Origin: Verrucomicrobiota bacterium | GTDB lineage: Bacteria; Verrucomicrobiota; Verrucomicrobiia; Opitutales; Opitutaceae | NCBI GenBank assembly: GCA_963205455.1 | Contig: CAUJJL010000205.1 | Span: 31,041 to 95,040, forward strand | DNA: 64,000 nt | Reading direction: 5' to 3' | Shown: positions 25,546-36,100 of the stretch, one piece after another | How positions within the stretch are numbered: position 1 is the stretch's first letter | Layout: every line of letters starts with the position of its first letter | Made by a program: the position numbers and the translations under genes | The notes under the pieces: generated by a model | The model's database searches: none | What the model saw: only the letters and a program-made list of their open reading frames with translations | What the model was told of the DNA's origin: nothing

Positions 25546-27981
25546 TCAGTGCTGGCGACGTCCCCACCTATGGAAAATCGCTTCCAGCACACCAAACTGA
25601 TCGGTCAGCAGTCCTTCGTAACCGCAGGGGCGATCATCCCAATGGCGCCAGTCAACGCCACTTTGATTCCCGCCAAAAACCCGCGCTCCAGCCAGCCCGT
25701 GGCAGAGCCTTGCGAGCATGCGGTCGGCCTCGCGCTTGAGGCCGCAGCGATACAGCGCCATCACAAAATGGCGTGTCTGCGAATGGGTGCGCCCGCCATT
25801 CTGGTAATAGCCCAGGGGATACCCGAGGATGATGTCCGAAAGATCGCAGTCAGGGATGTGCCAGAGGTTCCCAGGCAAGCCCAACGCGGCATCGGGCATG
25901 CCGACCCTGCGTGACTCCTCCAGCAACCGCTCCAGGATCGCCCGCGCTTCAACGTCATCGATCAGGCCCTCAGCAATCGCTGCCCCATTGACCGCGAGAA
26001 ACGCGTAGTCATGCAGCTTGTCTTCCCGGCATCTCCATCCGGCAAGCCATCCCGTTTCCTTGTTCCAAAAGGTGTCCCGATAGTTCGACCGCAGGCGTCG
26101 TGCCCATTCGGAAACCCGCGCCGCCTCCTCCTTCTCGCCGAATCGTACCAGACCGCGCTCAAGTTCGAGCAGGGCGCCATACATGATCGCATTGGAGAAG
26201 GCGTCCTTCCAGCCAAACGAAATCACGTCGAACCAGCACGTGCTCCATTGCCTGCTTCCGCTTTCGCCCGTGCGGTGCAGACTCTCAATCAAACCATCAC
26301 CGTCAAGATCGCGTCCTCGAGCCGCATGAATCTTCCCCAGGATGCTTGATCGATAGTTGCGCCACCAAGCCCGTGTGGCTCCATGACACAAAAACTCACC
26401 CACTCCGCGCAGTGCCGAAGCACCCGTTTGCAGGTATTCGTCATCCGCATCATGGGAGGTACCGTCCTGAAGCAGCCGACCGGCCGCGTACCCAGGCCCA
26501 CCCGTCAGCCAACGCTCAAGCGAATAGCGGAGAAAATCCATTGCCGGAAGTCCTGGCAGAATATCCCCCTGCGGACGTATCACGGCCGCCCAGGTATCCA
26601 TGCAAACCGGGCAATGCATCGACGCGCCATTGTTGCTGAGCGTACCGGTATCCGCCCGGAATGTCAGCGCTGTCCACTGCGTGCGCGCGAGCGCCCGCTG
26701 GACGACCGCAGGCGCATCCCGCCTCAGGATCATCTTCGGCCGCCTGGGTGTCAGCGTGAACGTCACCCGATGCCTGCCCGCGCGGAGCCGATGCAGCCCC
26801 TCCGCAGTGGGCTCCTCCCCTACTTTCAATTCGAGAATATTGAGATCCTGGGATCGGCGGCAATCACTTCTGACCCATCCGAGCGATGAGGAACTTGCGA
26901 TTTCCCAGCTTCCGAATGCCGGGATCGTCACTAGTGCCGGCAGAATGACTCCCCCTGCCTCCCCTCTTTCGGAAAGGCGTCCGAGCACATGCGATGGTGA
27001 CACACTGTTTCTAAGGCCAATCATCCAGGCGGCACTGTGCCACGCCAGTTCACTGCGCCTCGCAGAACGTTCAGCCTCAAGTGAAATTCCTTCGGGTGTG
27101 ACCGTCCATTTCAGACAATAGTGCTGGTTTCCGGCAGAGAAGGTATACGTGACGCAATTTCCAGCAACCGCAGTAGTTCCCTCTATGTCGCAACGGACCG
27201 AAGAAGCCACGAGCGGCGCGGCACCGACAGGATGAAGCTGGGGCCCCTGGGAAAAAACCGGCGGACGCGTCGACAGGATGCTTCTCCCTTCATTCTTCCT
27301 GTCCTCGATATGCAGCCCAAGATGTGAGAAACCCGGACGGCCCAGTGTGAATCCAACCTCGAAGTCCTTTGTGCGATAATGCACGGCGCCGTCGTTTCGG
27401 CGTGCCCTCACACCCGAGGGCAGGCCGCTGAGGTCCACCTTGGATATCCGTAGAAGCTTCTCGTTTCTCGGAGCGATCGGATCCAGCAGCTCGCCTTCCA
27501 GAATAAACGCGGACATTGCCAGGTTCCATGGTGACCAGCCGCCATCAATGCCTGACTTTCTGATCTCAATGATCACCCCGGACACCACGGTGGGTGGAAG
27601 TCGAAACCAGCGGATCAGTGTTGGAATCTCCTGAGGCAGATTCTCCTTCTTCCAGATCACCTGCCATTTTCCGGCTGCCCACCCAAGCAGCCGAATGCTC
27701 GTGATCCAGTCGAGATCCTGGCGGCTGCCACACTTGTGGTATCCCTGACCGCGACGTATGCCCAGCCGATGCAGACGGGCACGGCCATGAAGCCGTACCA
27801 CACGCTGGTGAATCAGTCGCTTCTCCGGAACATCTCGCTCTCCGGCAAGCGGACGGGTCCACACCGCGCGTCCGGCATCCAACCGCGAGTTGGTAAACAG
27901 GTCCCCCATGGGAGGCTCATAGTCTGCTAGCGTCAGCAAATCCTGAATCATGAAAGGAAGGCGTTGGGTGACGCATTTCAT
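25546..27981 (-). CDS. Putative (alpha/alpha)6-barrel glycosidase with N-terminal beta domain
   Basis: An 811-residue protein, unrecognised at family level. ATG 27981 (MKCVTQRLPFMIQDLL) has AGGA 8 bases upstream; the frame opens to 28239 but that part overlaps glgA. Residues ~60-170 (WITSIRLLGW, WFRLPPTVVSGVIIEI) resemble a discoidin/F5-F8-like beta-sandwich. The C-terminal ~400 residues look like a six-hairpin glycosidase: HCPVCMDTWAAV, a LDGDGLIES segment, and repeated acidic/aromatic helices ending GYEGLLTDQFGVLE. GH63/GH37/GH116-like or amylo-1,6-glucosidase-like folds are candidates. No signal peptide is visible. It lies just downstream of glgA on the same strand, compatible with a glycan role. 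Confidence 0.55.
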   Translation of the reverse strand: MKCVTQRLPFMIQDLLTLADYEPPMGDLFTNSRLDAGRAVWTRPLAGERDVPEKRLIHQRVVRLHGRARLHRLGIRRGQGYHKCGSRQDLDWITSIRLLGWAAGKWQVIWKKENLPQEIPTLIRWFRLPPTVVSGVIIEIRKSGIDGGWSPWNLAMSAFILEGELLDPIAPRNEKLLRISKVDLSGLPSGVRARRNDGAVHYRTKDFEVGFTLGRPGFSHLGLHIEDRKNEGRSILSTRPPVFSQGPQLHPVGAAPLVASSVRCDIEGTTAVAGNCVTYTFSAGNQHYCLKWTVTPEGISLEAERSARRSELAWHSAAWMIGLRNSVSPSHVLGRLSERGEAGGVILPALVTIPAFGSWEIASSSSLGWVRSDCRRSQDLNILELKVGEEPTAEGLHRLRAGRHRVTFTLTPRRPKMILRRDAPAVVQRALARTQWTALTFRADTGTLSNNGASMHCPVCMDTWAAVIRPQGDILPGLPAMDFLRYSLERWLTGGPGYAAGRLLQDGTSHDADDEYLQTGASALRGVGEFLCHGATRAWWRNYRSSILGKIHAARGRDLDGDGLIESLHRTGESGSRQWSTCWFDVISFGWKDAFSNAIMYGALLELERGLVRFGEKEEAARVSEWARRLRSNYRDTFWNKETGWLAGWRCREDKLHDYAFLAVNGAAIAEGLIDDVEARAILERLLEESRRVGMPDAALGLPGNLWHIPDCDLSDIILGYPLGYYQNGGRTHSQTRHFVMALYRCGLKREADRMLARLCHGLAGARVFGGNQSGVDWRHWDDRPCGYEGLLTDQFGVLEAIFHRWGRRQH

Positions 27982-28187
27982 CAAAACAATCCTGCCCCGC
28001 CGAGTGAGCGCTGATGAAGATTCTGGTATAAATTTGGTGCAGGCAGGGACCGCCAAAACACGGTCGTGATTCCGCGATGACTCAGGTGACCAAGGGACTC
28101 TGGGTGCTTCGATGGAGGAACACCGTTCGACGAACCACCTCCCGGGTGGCAATTCCTGACAAACACCTCGGATCCCCGCAGGTCCCG

Positions 28188-29630
28188 TCAGACGACGTTC
28201 TCGTAAAGCTGCTCGTAGAGCGCGGCCGCACGATTCCATCCGAAATCGCGCCTCATTCCACGCTTCTGAATCGCACGGAATCTCGCCGGATTCTTGAATA
28301 GATCCATAGCCCGGGCCAGCCCCTTGCCCAGTCCTAGGGCGGTGGGAGCAAACATGATTCCCGAGCCTCCTGCCGGATCGTCATCGATGTCCACGACGGT
28401 GTCGATCAGACCGCCCACGCGGGAAACAATGGGAATCGTACCGTAGGCCTGCGAATACATCTGATTCAGGCCGCAAGGTTCAAAGAGAGACGGCATCACA
28501 AAAAAATCGCTTCCTGCTTCGACCAGATGACTCATCGACTCATCCAGTTGCAGGGAAAGCTTCACCTTGTCCGAAGCCCCATCCGCCCATTCGGTGAGAG
28601 CCTTCACCAGCGCCCCTTCACCTGTGCCCAGTACAACCAGCTTGACATCCTGAGTGAGGAAAAAATTCCGATTGGCGAGAAGGAGCGAGATTCCCTTCTG
28701 CTCGGTGAGCCGCGCCACGACACCAAAAATCGGGCCCGCAAATGATGCTGGCCAGTTCATGCGCTTCAGGAGTTCGGTCCGACATGCACCTTTCCCGGAA
28801 AGATCATCAGCCGAATACCGCGCAGGCAGCAACGGATCGATTGCGGGATTCCACACAGTGGTGTCGATCCCGTTGAGCAGTCCCACCAGATCATCGGCCC
28901 GTGTATGCAGGACTCCCTCAAGCCCGCAGCCGAATTCCGAAGTCTGAATCTCCCGGGCATATTGCGGGCTCACCGTGGTCACCTGGTCGGCAAAGAGGAT
29001 GCCCGCCTTCATGAAACTGACCTGACCGTAGAACTCGAGGCCGTCGATGCTCATGAATTCGTCGGGAAGATTCATCCGCGCAAACGCGGTTCGCGGAAAC
29101 ACGCCCTGGAATGCAAGGTTGTGGATCGTGAACACCGTCTTCAACGCAAGCGTCACTCCATGGCGGCGCTCTGCATAACGGAGAAAGATCGGCAGGAGGG
29201 CGGTCGGCCAGTCGTGAGCGTGCAGGATGTCGGCACGAAGTTCCAGAACCCTCAAAGTCTCCACTACGGCCTTTGTGAAGAGGATGTAGCGGTTGTCGTT
29301 GTCCTCGTAGTCCCTCTCACCGTTTCCATAGACACCGGCGCGATCGAAGAACTCCTCGCGCGAGACCAGGAACACCGACAAGTTTCTTTTCGGCGAAAAT
29401 TCGAGGATGTCGCAGGAGGCAAAACGATCCCCCATCTCGATTTTCAGCCTGAGACGGCGACGGGCCGTGCCCGCATCCGGGTGGGCCAGCGCGACGCGAT
29501 ATCCGGGAAGGAAAACAATCACCTCGTGCCCCCGATCCGCAAATGTCGAGGCAAGGGCTCCCACAGCATCGGCCAGACCACCAGTCTTGACGTAGGGAAA
29601 CAACTCGCTTGCGACATGTACGATCTTCAT
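28188..29630 (-). CDS. glgA: Glycogen synthase (ADP-glucose type, GT5)
   Basis: A 480-residue GT-B glycosyltransferase that extends alpha-1,4-glucan from ADP-glucose. The N-terminus MKIVHVASELFPYVKTGGLAD carries the substrate-binding KTGGL motif; FTIHNLAFQGVFP, TTVSPQYAREIQT, VVARLTEQKG and PSLFEPCGLNQMYSQAYG are further GlgA landmarks. Length matches the family. A putative glycosidase gene follows 206 bp downstream on the same strand. No glgB, glgC or glgP is present in the window, so the pathway must be completed elsewhere. Confidence 0.95.
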   Translation of the reverse strand: MKIVHVASELFPYVKTGGLADAVGALASTFADRGHEVIVFLPGYRVALAHPDAGTARRRLRLKIEMGDRFASCDILEFSPKRNLSVFLVSREEFFDRAGVYGNGERDYEDNDNRYILFTKAVVETLRVLELRADILHAHDWPTALLPIFLRYAERRHGVTLALKTVFTIHNLAFQGVFPRTAFARMNLPDEFMSIDGLEFYGQVSFMKAGILFADQVTTVSPQYAREIQTSEFGCGLEGVLHTRADDLVGLLNGIDTTVWNPAIDPLLPARYSADDLSGKGACRTELLKRMNWPASFAGPIFGVVARLTEQKGISLLLANRNFFLTQDVKLVVLGTGEGALVKALTEWADGASDKVKLSLQLDESMSHLVEAGSDFFVMPSLFEPCGLNQMYSQAYGTIPIVSRVGGLIDTVVDIDDDPAGGSGIMFAPTALGLGKGLARAMDLFKNPARFRAIQKRGMRRDFGWNRAAALYEQLYENVV

Positions 29631-29901
29631 CGGGGCGGAGATTGGGAGTTGAATACGCTGTTCAGGTACAATGCGTCCGGAGTTCGCCCTGCGCCAAGCC
29701 GTAAATCGACAGACTGCACGCCCCCTTGTTCATCGTGCCAATGCCCTGCGCTTCGGAAACCAATACAACCCAAAAGGTATGCCTCGACCGCTCGTCCCCA
29801 CCGATCCATCCCTGAGGAGCAACGTCATTTTGTCATTGCCGGGTATGGACAATGCAACCCGGGTGCCCGACAGTGCGGTCTCCACTTTTCTCACGCTTTT
29901 C

Positions 29902-30690
29902 ATGCGCACCGTCACTTTCACGATCGCCAATCAAAAGGGCGGCGTCGGCAAGACCACCACCGCCGTCAACCTCGCCGCTGCTCTTGCCGAAAAGAAGATT
30001 CCCACCCTGCTGATCGACCTCGATCCGCAGGCGAATGCCACCAGCGCTCTGGGTGTGGAAAAAAAGGAAGGGTTGAGCCTCTACGGTCCGCTTCGAGGAG
30101 AAGGAAAGGCAGGCGACATGGTGGTGAGCACCGCCTATGCCAATCTGGAATTGATCCCGAGTGAGGAGGACCTCGCCGCGGCCGAAATCGAGATCGCCCA
30201 GTCCGACAATTATCTCAACAAGCTTCGCACAGTGCTGCAGCCGCTCAAGGATGCGGGCAAGCACCGCGTCATCATCATCGATTGCCCGCCGTCCATGGGT
30301 ATGCTTTCCATGAACAGCCTTGCCGCCGCGGACTTCCTCCTCATCGCGCTCCAATGCGAGTACCTCGCCCTCGAGGGACTCGGCCAGATCATGCGCAACG
30401 TGGAGCGCATTCGCGAAGCAGGAGTCAACCGCTCGCTCGAGCTCGGGGGCGTCGTGATGACGATGTTTGACATCCGCACCAATCTCGCGCGTCAGGTCGT
30501 GGAGGAGGTGAGAAAACACCTGCCCGAAAAGCCCTTCGACACTGTGATCCCGCGTACTGTCCGTCTCAGCGAAGCCCCCAGCTTTGGAAAAACCATTTTC
30601 GCCTACGATCCGCTATCGCCAGGAGCGACCGCCTACCGGAATCTGGCGAAAGAAGTGATCGCCCGTTTCAAGCTCAAGGAGTCCGCCTAG
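29902..30690 (+). CDS. ParA/Soj-type ATPase
   Basis: A 262-residue deviant Walker-A ATPase: ANQKGGVGKTT at residues 9-19 and IDLDPQANATSALG follow the ParA/Soj pattern, as do IIDCPPSMGMLSMNSL and LSEAPSFGK near the C-terminus. ATG 29902 starts right at the first beta strand; an open frame extends to 29671 but lacks conservation. ParA proteins position chromosomes, plasmids or protein clusters by ATP-dependent DNA binding. No parB follows; instead two ABC-2 permease genes begin 6 bp downstream. A chromosome-segregation role is therefore likely but not shown by context. Confidence 0.88.
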   Translation: MRTVTFTIANQKGGVGKTTTAVNLAAALAEKKIPTLLIDLDPQANATSALGVEKKEGLSLYGPLRGEGKAGDMVVSTAYANLELIPSEEDLAAAEIEIAQSDNYLNKLRTVLQPLKDAGKHRVIIIDCPPSMGMLSMNSLAAADFLLIALQCEYLALEGLGQIMRNVERIREAGVNRSLELGGVVMTMFDIRTNLARQVVEEVRKHLPEKPFDTVIPRTVRLSEAPSFGKTIFAYDPLSPGATAYRNLAKEVIARFKLKESA

Positions 30691-30696
30691 GCCCGC

Positions 30697-31503
30697 ATGT
30701 CACTCGCCAAATATCGTCACGCGTTCCTGATCGGCCTTCAGAGCAACCTGGTGTACCGCTGGAATTTCGCGGTGCGCGCGAGCTTTTCGTTCATCCATCT
30801 CGCCTATGTCTTCATCCTCTGGGGCGCGGCCTTTCAGGGGAGAACACAGGTAGGAGGATTCGACCTGAGTCAGACCCTGACCTATTTCGTTGTGGTCCTC
30901 ATCCTCCAGTTTTTCATCAGCGCAATGCATGAGGACTACGAGATCTCCGAGGAGATTCGCAACGGTCTCATCAATCAGTTTCTCCTGAAACCCATCAACT
31001 ATTTCGCCTACAGGTTCAGCATCTTCACTGCAGCGCGGACCGTCTCCGGAGGCCTCGCGCTCGTCCCGATCCTGATCGTCCTGCCTTTCCTTTCCGGACA
31101 TCTCGCACTTCCGGAATGGGGTTGGTCCTACGCCTTGGCCCTGCCCGCTCTGATCCTCTCGGCTCTGATCCAGTTCACCCTCGCCTACTGCTTTGGTCTC
31201 CTCACCTTCTGGTTCCTCGAAATCCAGTCATTCGTCATTCTCTCGCTCGCGATCGAATCCGTATTGGGAGGCCAGGTCTTCCCGCTCGATCTCTTTCCTC
31301 GCTGGCTCTACGAACTCTCCACCTGGCTCCCATACTACTACCAGATGTACTTTCCCGCGGCGATCCTGACCGGACGCATCGCGGATCCTGCCCTGGTGCT
31401 CCGGGGACTCGGCATCCAGGTATTCTGGGCAATCGCACTGTACGGCATTGCCCATCTTCTCTGGATGCGCGGTCTGCGGCGTCACACTGCCGTTGGAGGA
31501 TGA
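30697..31503 (+). CDS. ABC-2-type permease (DUF990-like), first of a pair
   Basis: A 268-residue membrane protein with about six hydrophobic segments. The N-terminal part YRHAFLIGLQSNLVYRWNF and later EEIRNGLINQFLLKPINYFAYRF are characteristic of the ABC-2 family with DUF990, in which two permeases and one ATPase form a drug or glycan exporter. The gene lies 6 bp after parA and 3 bp before the second permease, so all three are likely one transcript. No gene with ABC Walker motifs plus the LSGGQ signature is seen near, so the ATPase must be encoded elsewhere. Confidence 0.8.
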   Translation: MSLAKYRHAFLIGLQSNLVYRWNFAVRASFSFIHLAYVFILWGAAFQGRTQVGGFDLSQTLTYFVVVLILQFFISAMHEDYEISEEIRNGLINQFLLKPINYFAYRFSIFTAARTVSGGLALVPILIVLPFLSGHLALPEWGWSYALALPALILSALIQFTLAYCFGLLTFWFLEIQSFVILSLAIESVLGGQVFPLDLFPRWLYELSTWLPYYYQMYFPAAILTGRIADPALVLRGLGIQVFWAIALYGIAHLLWMRGLRRHTAVGG

Positions 31504-31506
31504 AGC

Positions 31507-32304
31507 ATGAGTGGACTCCTGCACTACGCAAAGCTCTGGCTCGCCTGCGTGCGCTATTCGATTGTTCGCACGATGATGTTTCGCGGCGACTTTTTCATGT
31601 GGTCGCTCGTCGAGCTCTTCTGGATGAGCGTGAATCTGCTTCTCATAGGTGTGATCTACCGGCATACGGACAGCATCGCCGGCTGGAACCAGTGGGAAAT
31701 GACCCTGCTGGTCGGCACCTCGCTCCTCATCCAGCGGCTTCTGATGGGATTCTTCTGGAGCAATCTTTTCGAAATGGGACGCAATGTCCGGTCGGGCGCG
31801 TTCGACTTTTTCATCGCCCAGCCCGGGCACCTGCTGTTCATGGTCTCCACGCGAAAAATCGATCTGGATGGATTCCTGAATGTGCCCATTGCCCTCGGCG
31901 TGATTGTCTATTCGCTGCGTCAGCTCGGGCTCGATCCGTCCGCGCTGCAGATCCTGAGCTACGCACTGTTCATCCTGTGCGGACTCTTCATCCATTACGC
32001 GACCCTGCTCATCTTCATTTCATTGGTGTTCTGGCTGCAAAGCGCGAAAGGAGTCGAAGGCGGCTATTTCATGCTCAATGAATTCTCACGCCTTCCCCGC
32101 ACAGCGCTGCGCGGGGTGGCTTCAATTGTTTTCGTCTACACCCTGCCGGTGGCGATCGTGACCAACATCCCCTCGCAAACGCTGCTCCATGGGGTGGGCA
32201 TCTCTGAATCGCTATGGATGCTCGGAGTCACCGCTTTCTGGCTGGCGGTGAGCATCACGGTTTTTCACCGGGGGATACGCCGCTATACCAGCGCAAGTTC
32301 ATGA
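31507..32304 (+). CDS. ABC-2-type permease (DUF990-like), second of a pair
   Basis: A 265-residue membrane protein with about six hydrophobic segments and a typical LLVGTSLLIQRLLMGFFWSN stretch near the middle, with EMGRNVRSGAFDFFIAQPG matching the conserved amphipathic part of this permease family (compare the GLINQFLLKP region of its partner). It starts 3 bp after the first permease and its TGA overlaps the rnc start as ATGA at 32301-32304. The pair probably forms a heterodimeric export channel. Substrate unknown. Confidence 0.8.
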   Translation: MSGLLHYAKLWLACVRYSIVRTMMFRGDFFMWSLVELFWMSVNLLLIGVIYRHTDSIAGWNQWEMTLLVGTSLLIQRLLMGFFWSNLFEMGRNVRSGAFDFFIAQPGHLLFMVSTRKIDLDGFLNVPIALGVIVYSLRQLGLDPSALQILSYALFILCGLFIHYATLLIFISLVFWLQSAKGVEGGYFMLNEFSRLPRTALRGVASIVFVYTLPVAIVTNIPSQTLLHGVGISESLWMLGVTAFWLAVSITVFHRGIRRYTSASS

Positions 32305-33029
32305 CCAGGGATCTTGAAAAGCTTCAGAACGACATCGGTTACCGGTTTCGCTCACCTGCCCTGCTTGAGGAGGCGATGACGCACGCTTCATTCCTTGCAG
32401 ACAATCCTGAGGCAAAGACAAACAATCAGAGGCTCGAATTTCTAGGGGATGCGGTCCTGCACTTCGTGTTGACCGATGCGCTTTTCAGGCTCTTCCCCAA
32501 CGATCGTGAAGGCCGACTATCCCAACGCCGCGCCATGCTGACGCAGGGAGGCTTTCTTGTAGAAATGGCCCGTCGTTTCAATATCGAGCGTCATCTGAAG
32601 CTGAGCACAAGCGAGGAATCCACTGGCGGACGACTCCGGGGAGCTGCAATTGAGGACGCATGGGAGGCCCTGATCGGCGCGATCTATCTCGATTCAGGGC
32701 TGCCCGCCGTTCGCGAGCGGATACTAGCCTGGTGGGGCGATCTCAACGCGCACATCGACTCGCGTGAGACGAGCGACAACCCGAAGGGTCGGCTCCAGGA
32801 ACTGGTCCAGCCCGCGCTGGGCAATGATGCACTCCGTTACGACGTCGCCGCAATCGTCGGCAAGGATCACGCACGCACCTATAACGTGGCCGTCTTCCTC
32901 AACCAAACGCTCATCGGACACGGGTCAGGTTCATCGAAGAAAAAGGCAGAGTCGGCGGCGGCGCGCGAGGGCCTTGCCTGGCTGGACAAATTTGGTCTGC
33001 CCCGGGAATCACCAGGCTCACGCGCATGA
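32301..33029 (+). CDS. rnc: Ribonuclease III
   Basis: A 242-residue double-strand RNA endonuclease that matures rRNA and processes mRNAs. The family signature is present as NQRLEFLGDAVL (about residues 41-52; canonical NERLEFLGDAVL), with the second catalytic acidic cluster in EDAWEALIGAIYLD. The C-terminal ~70 residues form the dsRNA-binding domain, from NPKGRLQELVQP to SSKKKAESAAAREGL. The start overlaps the upstream permease stop (ATGA), so it seems to be translated with the ABC-2 genes, an arrangement unlike the common rnc-era layout. Confidence 0.95.
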   Translation: MTRDLEKLQNDIGYRFRSPALLEEAMTHASFLADNPEAKTNNQRLEFLGDAVLHFVLTDALFRLFPNDREGRLSQRRAMLTQGGFLVEMARRFNIERHLKLSTSEESTGGRLRGAAIEDAWEALIGAIYLDSGLPAVRERILAWWGDLNAHIDSRETSDNPKGRLQELVQPALGNDALRYDVAAIVGKDHARTYNVAVFLNQTLIGHGSGSSKKKAESAAAREGLAWLDKFGLPRESPGSRA

Positions 33030-33104
33030 ATACAGGGGACTCAGAGGCACCGCGGCACCCGATATCTCACAAACCTGTGTCTCTCTCGGTGGCACCACTC
33101 CAAT

Positions 33105-36100
33105 TCATTTCAACTGACTGACGAGATTCAGGATCGCTCCAATGTCCCCCTTCTGAAGTTTCCGTATGTCCTCCGGGTTCAGTTTCATCGCGAGAACCTT
33201 CTCAAAAAGAGCGGCAGCCAATTGCGAGATGTCAGGCTTTTCAGCAGTGCCGTCGATGTTCACCCCAAGCGATAGCGGGACGTAACCCAGGCCGTCCTTG
33301 GTTGTGCCCAAAAGATTCCCCTTCTTCATGATATCTGCCGCCTTGCCCCGCGCAGCGGCATTCAGCTTCAACGTCAACGCCTGCTTCCATAGGGGAATGT
33401 TCGGCTGATACTTGAGCCCACCGGAACCCACGAAACGGAGTTCGGGCGAAGTAATGGTGAAGTCGCGTAGAATCGTATCCAGTGTCGTCGAACCTCCAGC
33501 GTCGAGCGTGAGCTGATCAAACCTCACCTCGGCTATCAGCTTCACGATCGCCTCAAGATCGGCGAGTCGCTCCGCGACGGCGTGCACCTTTGACGTCGTT
33601 CGTCCGAGATTGCCCGGCAGCTTCGCGCCCAAAACGCCCGCTATCGAGGCAATCGCCCCCACCTCCTCGGTGCGCGTGAGCAGTTTCGTCCGGGCAGCAC
33701 TGATGGCCTCCACATACTGCGCTGGCAGCGGGCGAAAAAGTCCGCCTTTGCTCGAAAGTCGAAGATCACCCGAAGCATGATCCATCAGCGCCCCCAGACT
33801 CTTCCCGGAAGCGGAAACGTCGCTCGTGATGTCGAACTTTCCCTCCACCAGAGGCAGCTTGCTTCCTGTATTGAATGCCTTGAGCGTGGCTCCCGAATCG
33901 AGATCCGTGACGGCCAGGTCAGCCTTCAATTGATAGGGAGCCGGAGTCGATGGGGCAAACGTCACTCCACCGGATGCAGTCATCTGACCACCTGGCCCGA
34001 GCAACGCCTTGAGGTCCTTCAGGGTGACCGCGGTTTCAGCAATCGAAAGGGAGCCACTGATGTCGCTTACCGAAAGTTCTGGGGAATAGATCACTCGCTT
34101 GAGCGCAAAGCTCAAAGAACCGGTGACTCCCGACCATACGGGAGCATCGCCTGGTGTGACAACGGGTGCAGGTGTGGCTGCAGGCTCCTTCCCGGCAAGG
34201 GGCGCAAGGAGAATCTTCATGTCCTCCAGGTTGATCTCGTTGCTGCTCAAGCGGGCATCCACATTCAGCGCCGCTTTACCGCTCCGGCCCTTGGCTTCAA
34301 GCTGCAGGTCGCTCTTTCGTCCCTGGAGTTCAACGAGCACCGGGACATTGGCAACAAACGCTCCCCCCGGATCCAGACTCGCACGTAGATCAATCGAGAT
34401 TCTGGGCAGTTCCCCCTTCTCCGAAGGGGAAGCGAGATCGGAAACCTCGACCTGCGCCGCCACTTCTTGCGAAGCTCCGCTCGCAGCCGAAAATTTTCCG
34501 GACAGGTTTCCGCGCGTCAGGCTCGACATACCGCTCGCAAGGGGTTGTGCCAGCACGGTTGGCAGATCGAATGCGAACGTCCCCGTCGCCTTGACCGGTT
34601 GCTTCTCACCCGATTCCTGCCCGACTTTGGCCGAAAGTGTGGCCAAGGCCGCCGAACCGCTTGTGATCGAAAAATTGGCAATATCCGCCTGCCAGCCTTG
34701 GGGTGTCATGCTGGCGGTAGCAGCCACAGTCAGGGCGACATCCCGGACCAGAGGCTTGCCCTCTTGAGCGATCGAAAAGGCGGACACCGTCAACGGCCCC
34801 TGCGTCCCGAGGGAGAATCCGCCCGCGGAGGCGTTGACGACAAATACGCCCTTCGCCTCGCCACCGGCAAGAGTCACTTGTCCCAGAAAAGGCTGTGCCC
34901 AAGCCAGCGGAATGGATTCAAGCCTCAAGGCAATCAGCTCCTTTCCCGCATCCGCAACGTGGAGCTTGCGCTTCACCATGTCATACTCAAACGCCTGCCT
35001 CACGTCGATTCCAGCAATCGGCGCTTCGCCGTCCAGGTTGGCTCGGAGCGAGTTCACCCGGATGACTCCCCCAGTGTTTTCGAATGAATAGTCCGCCTTG
35101 ATTCGAAGCGGGCCGACGGGAGCCAGTTCCTTTTCGAGTACCTCGAGTTTGCTGAGCGCCATGTCAAGATGTCCCTCAGCCATGAATTGCTCAAATGATG
35201 TCGATACCCCAAAGGCGGCCTGAGCCTTGGCATCGAATTCAGGCACCGGGCGTCCGAGAGCAAAGGGGGCCAGATCTGAATCACGGGCCTCAACAACAAG
35301 TTTTCCATCTATCTTCGTAGCACCCGATGGAAGCGCCGCGGTCAAATTCACCAAGGACTTGCCCTGCGATTGAACTCTCAACGAATAAGACTCGCCACCT
35401 CCGGTCCCTCGCTCGGCTTTCAGGTCCATTTCCAACGTGGCACCATTTGGAACCGACGATCCCTTCGCTGTGGCGTGATTGTTGAATGTCACGCTATCGA
35501 TGGATGACGCCGTGTCCATATGAACACCGAGTTCTCCGCTCGAGTCCAGGTTAGAGACTGCGCCGTTGAGTGTGGCCTCCGCTCGGATCGTGAACTTTCC
35601 CTCCCGCCCGGATGCGAGATTTCCACCCGCGAGGGACACCTTGGCCCGGGCGGCATTTCCACCTTCCGCTGGAAAGATGACTTCGCCCTTCAGATCCACA
35701 TCATCGATCGACAATTCGACTGGAAACTTCAACTCGCCAAAAATCCCCTTGAATGCCTCCGACTTCGCTGCAGGCGCAGCAGTGAGCGAGGAAAGAACAG
35801 CAATGTAGCCAGCCAATCCCCGATGAGGACTGCGTATCCTTCCGGCCAGTTTGTCCGGCGCGGTGAGATCAAGTGTCCAGCCGTGGGCCCGAAGTCGTTT
35901 GACGGCTACGTTTTTCCCAGCCGCCTTCAGCACCGGAACGTCAACGGTTGCGGAAGGCAGCTCCAGAATCATCCCGGGCCGCGCGATGCGAATTGAGGTC
36001 AACTCAATCCGATTCAGGCCTACTGAAACGCGACCAATCTCGGCTTTCATGTCGGCCTGCCCGGAGACCGCGCGGCGTGCGGCCCACGTTTGAAAGCCTG

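Noticed and set aside
29671..29901. Extended N-terminus of the ParA-type protein
   Set aside because: The 77 extra codons have no conservation and precede the ParA beta strand that begins at ATG 29902.
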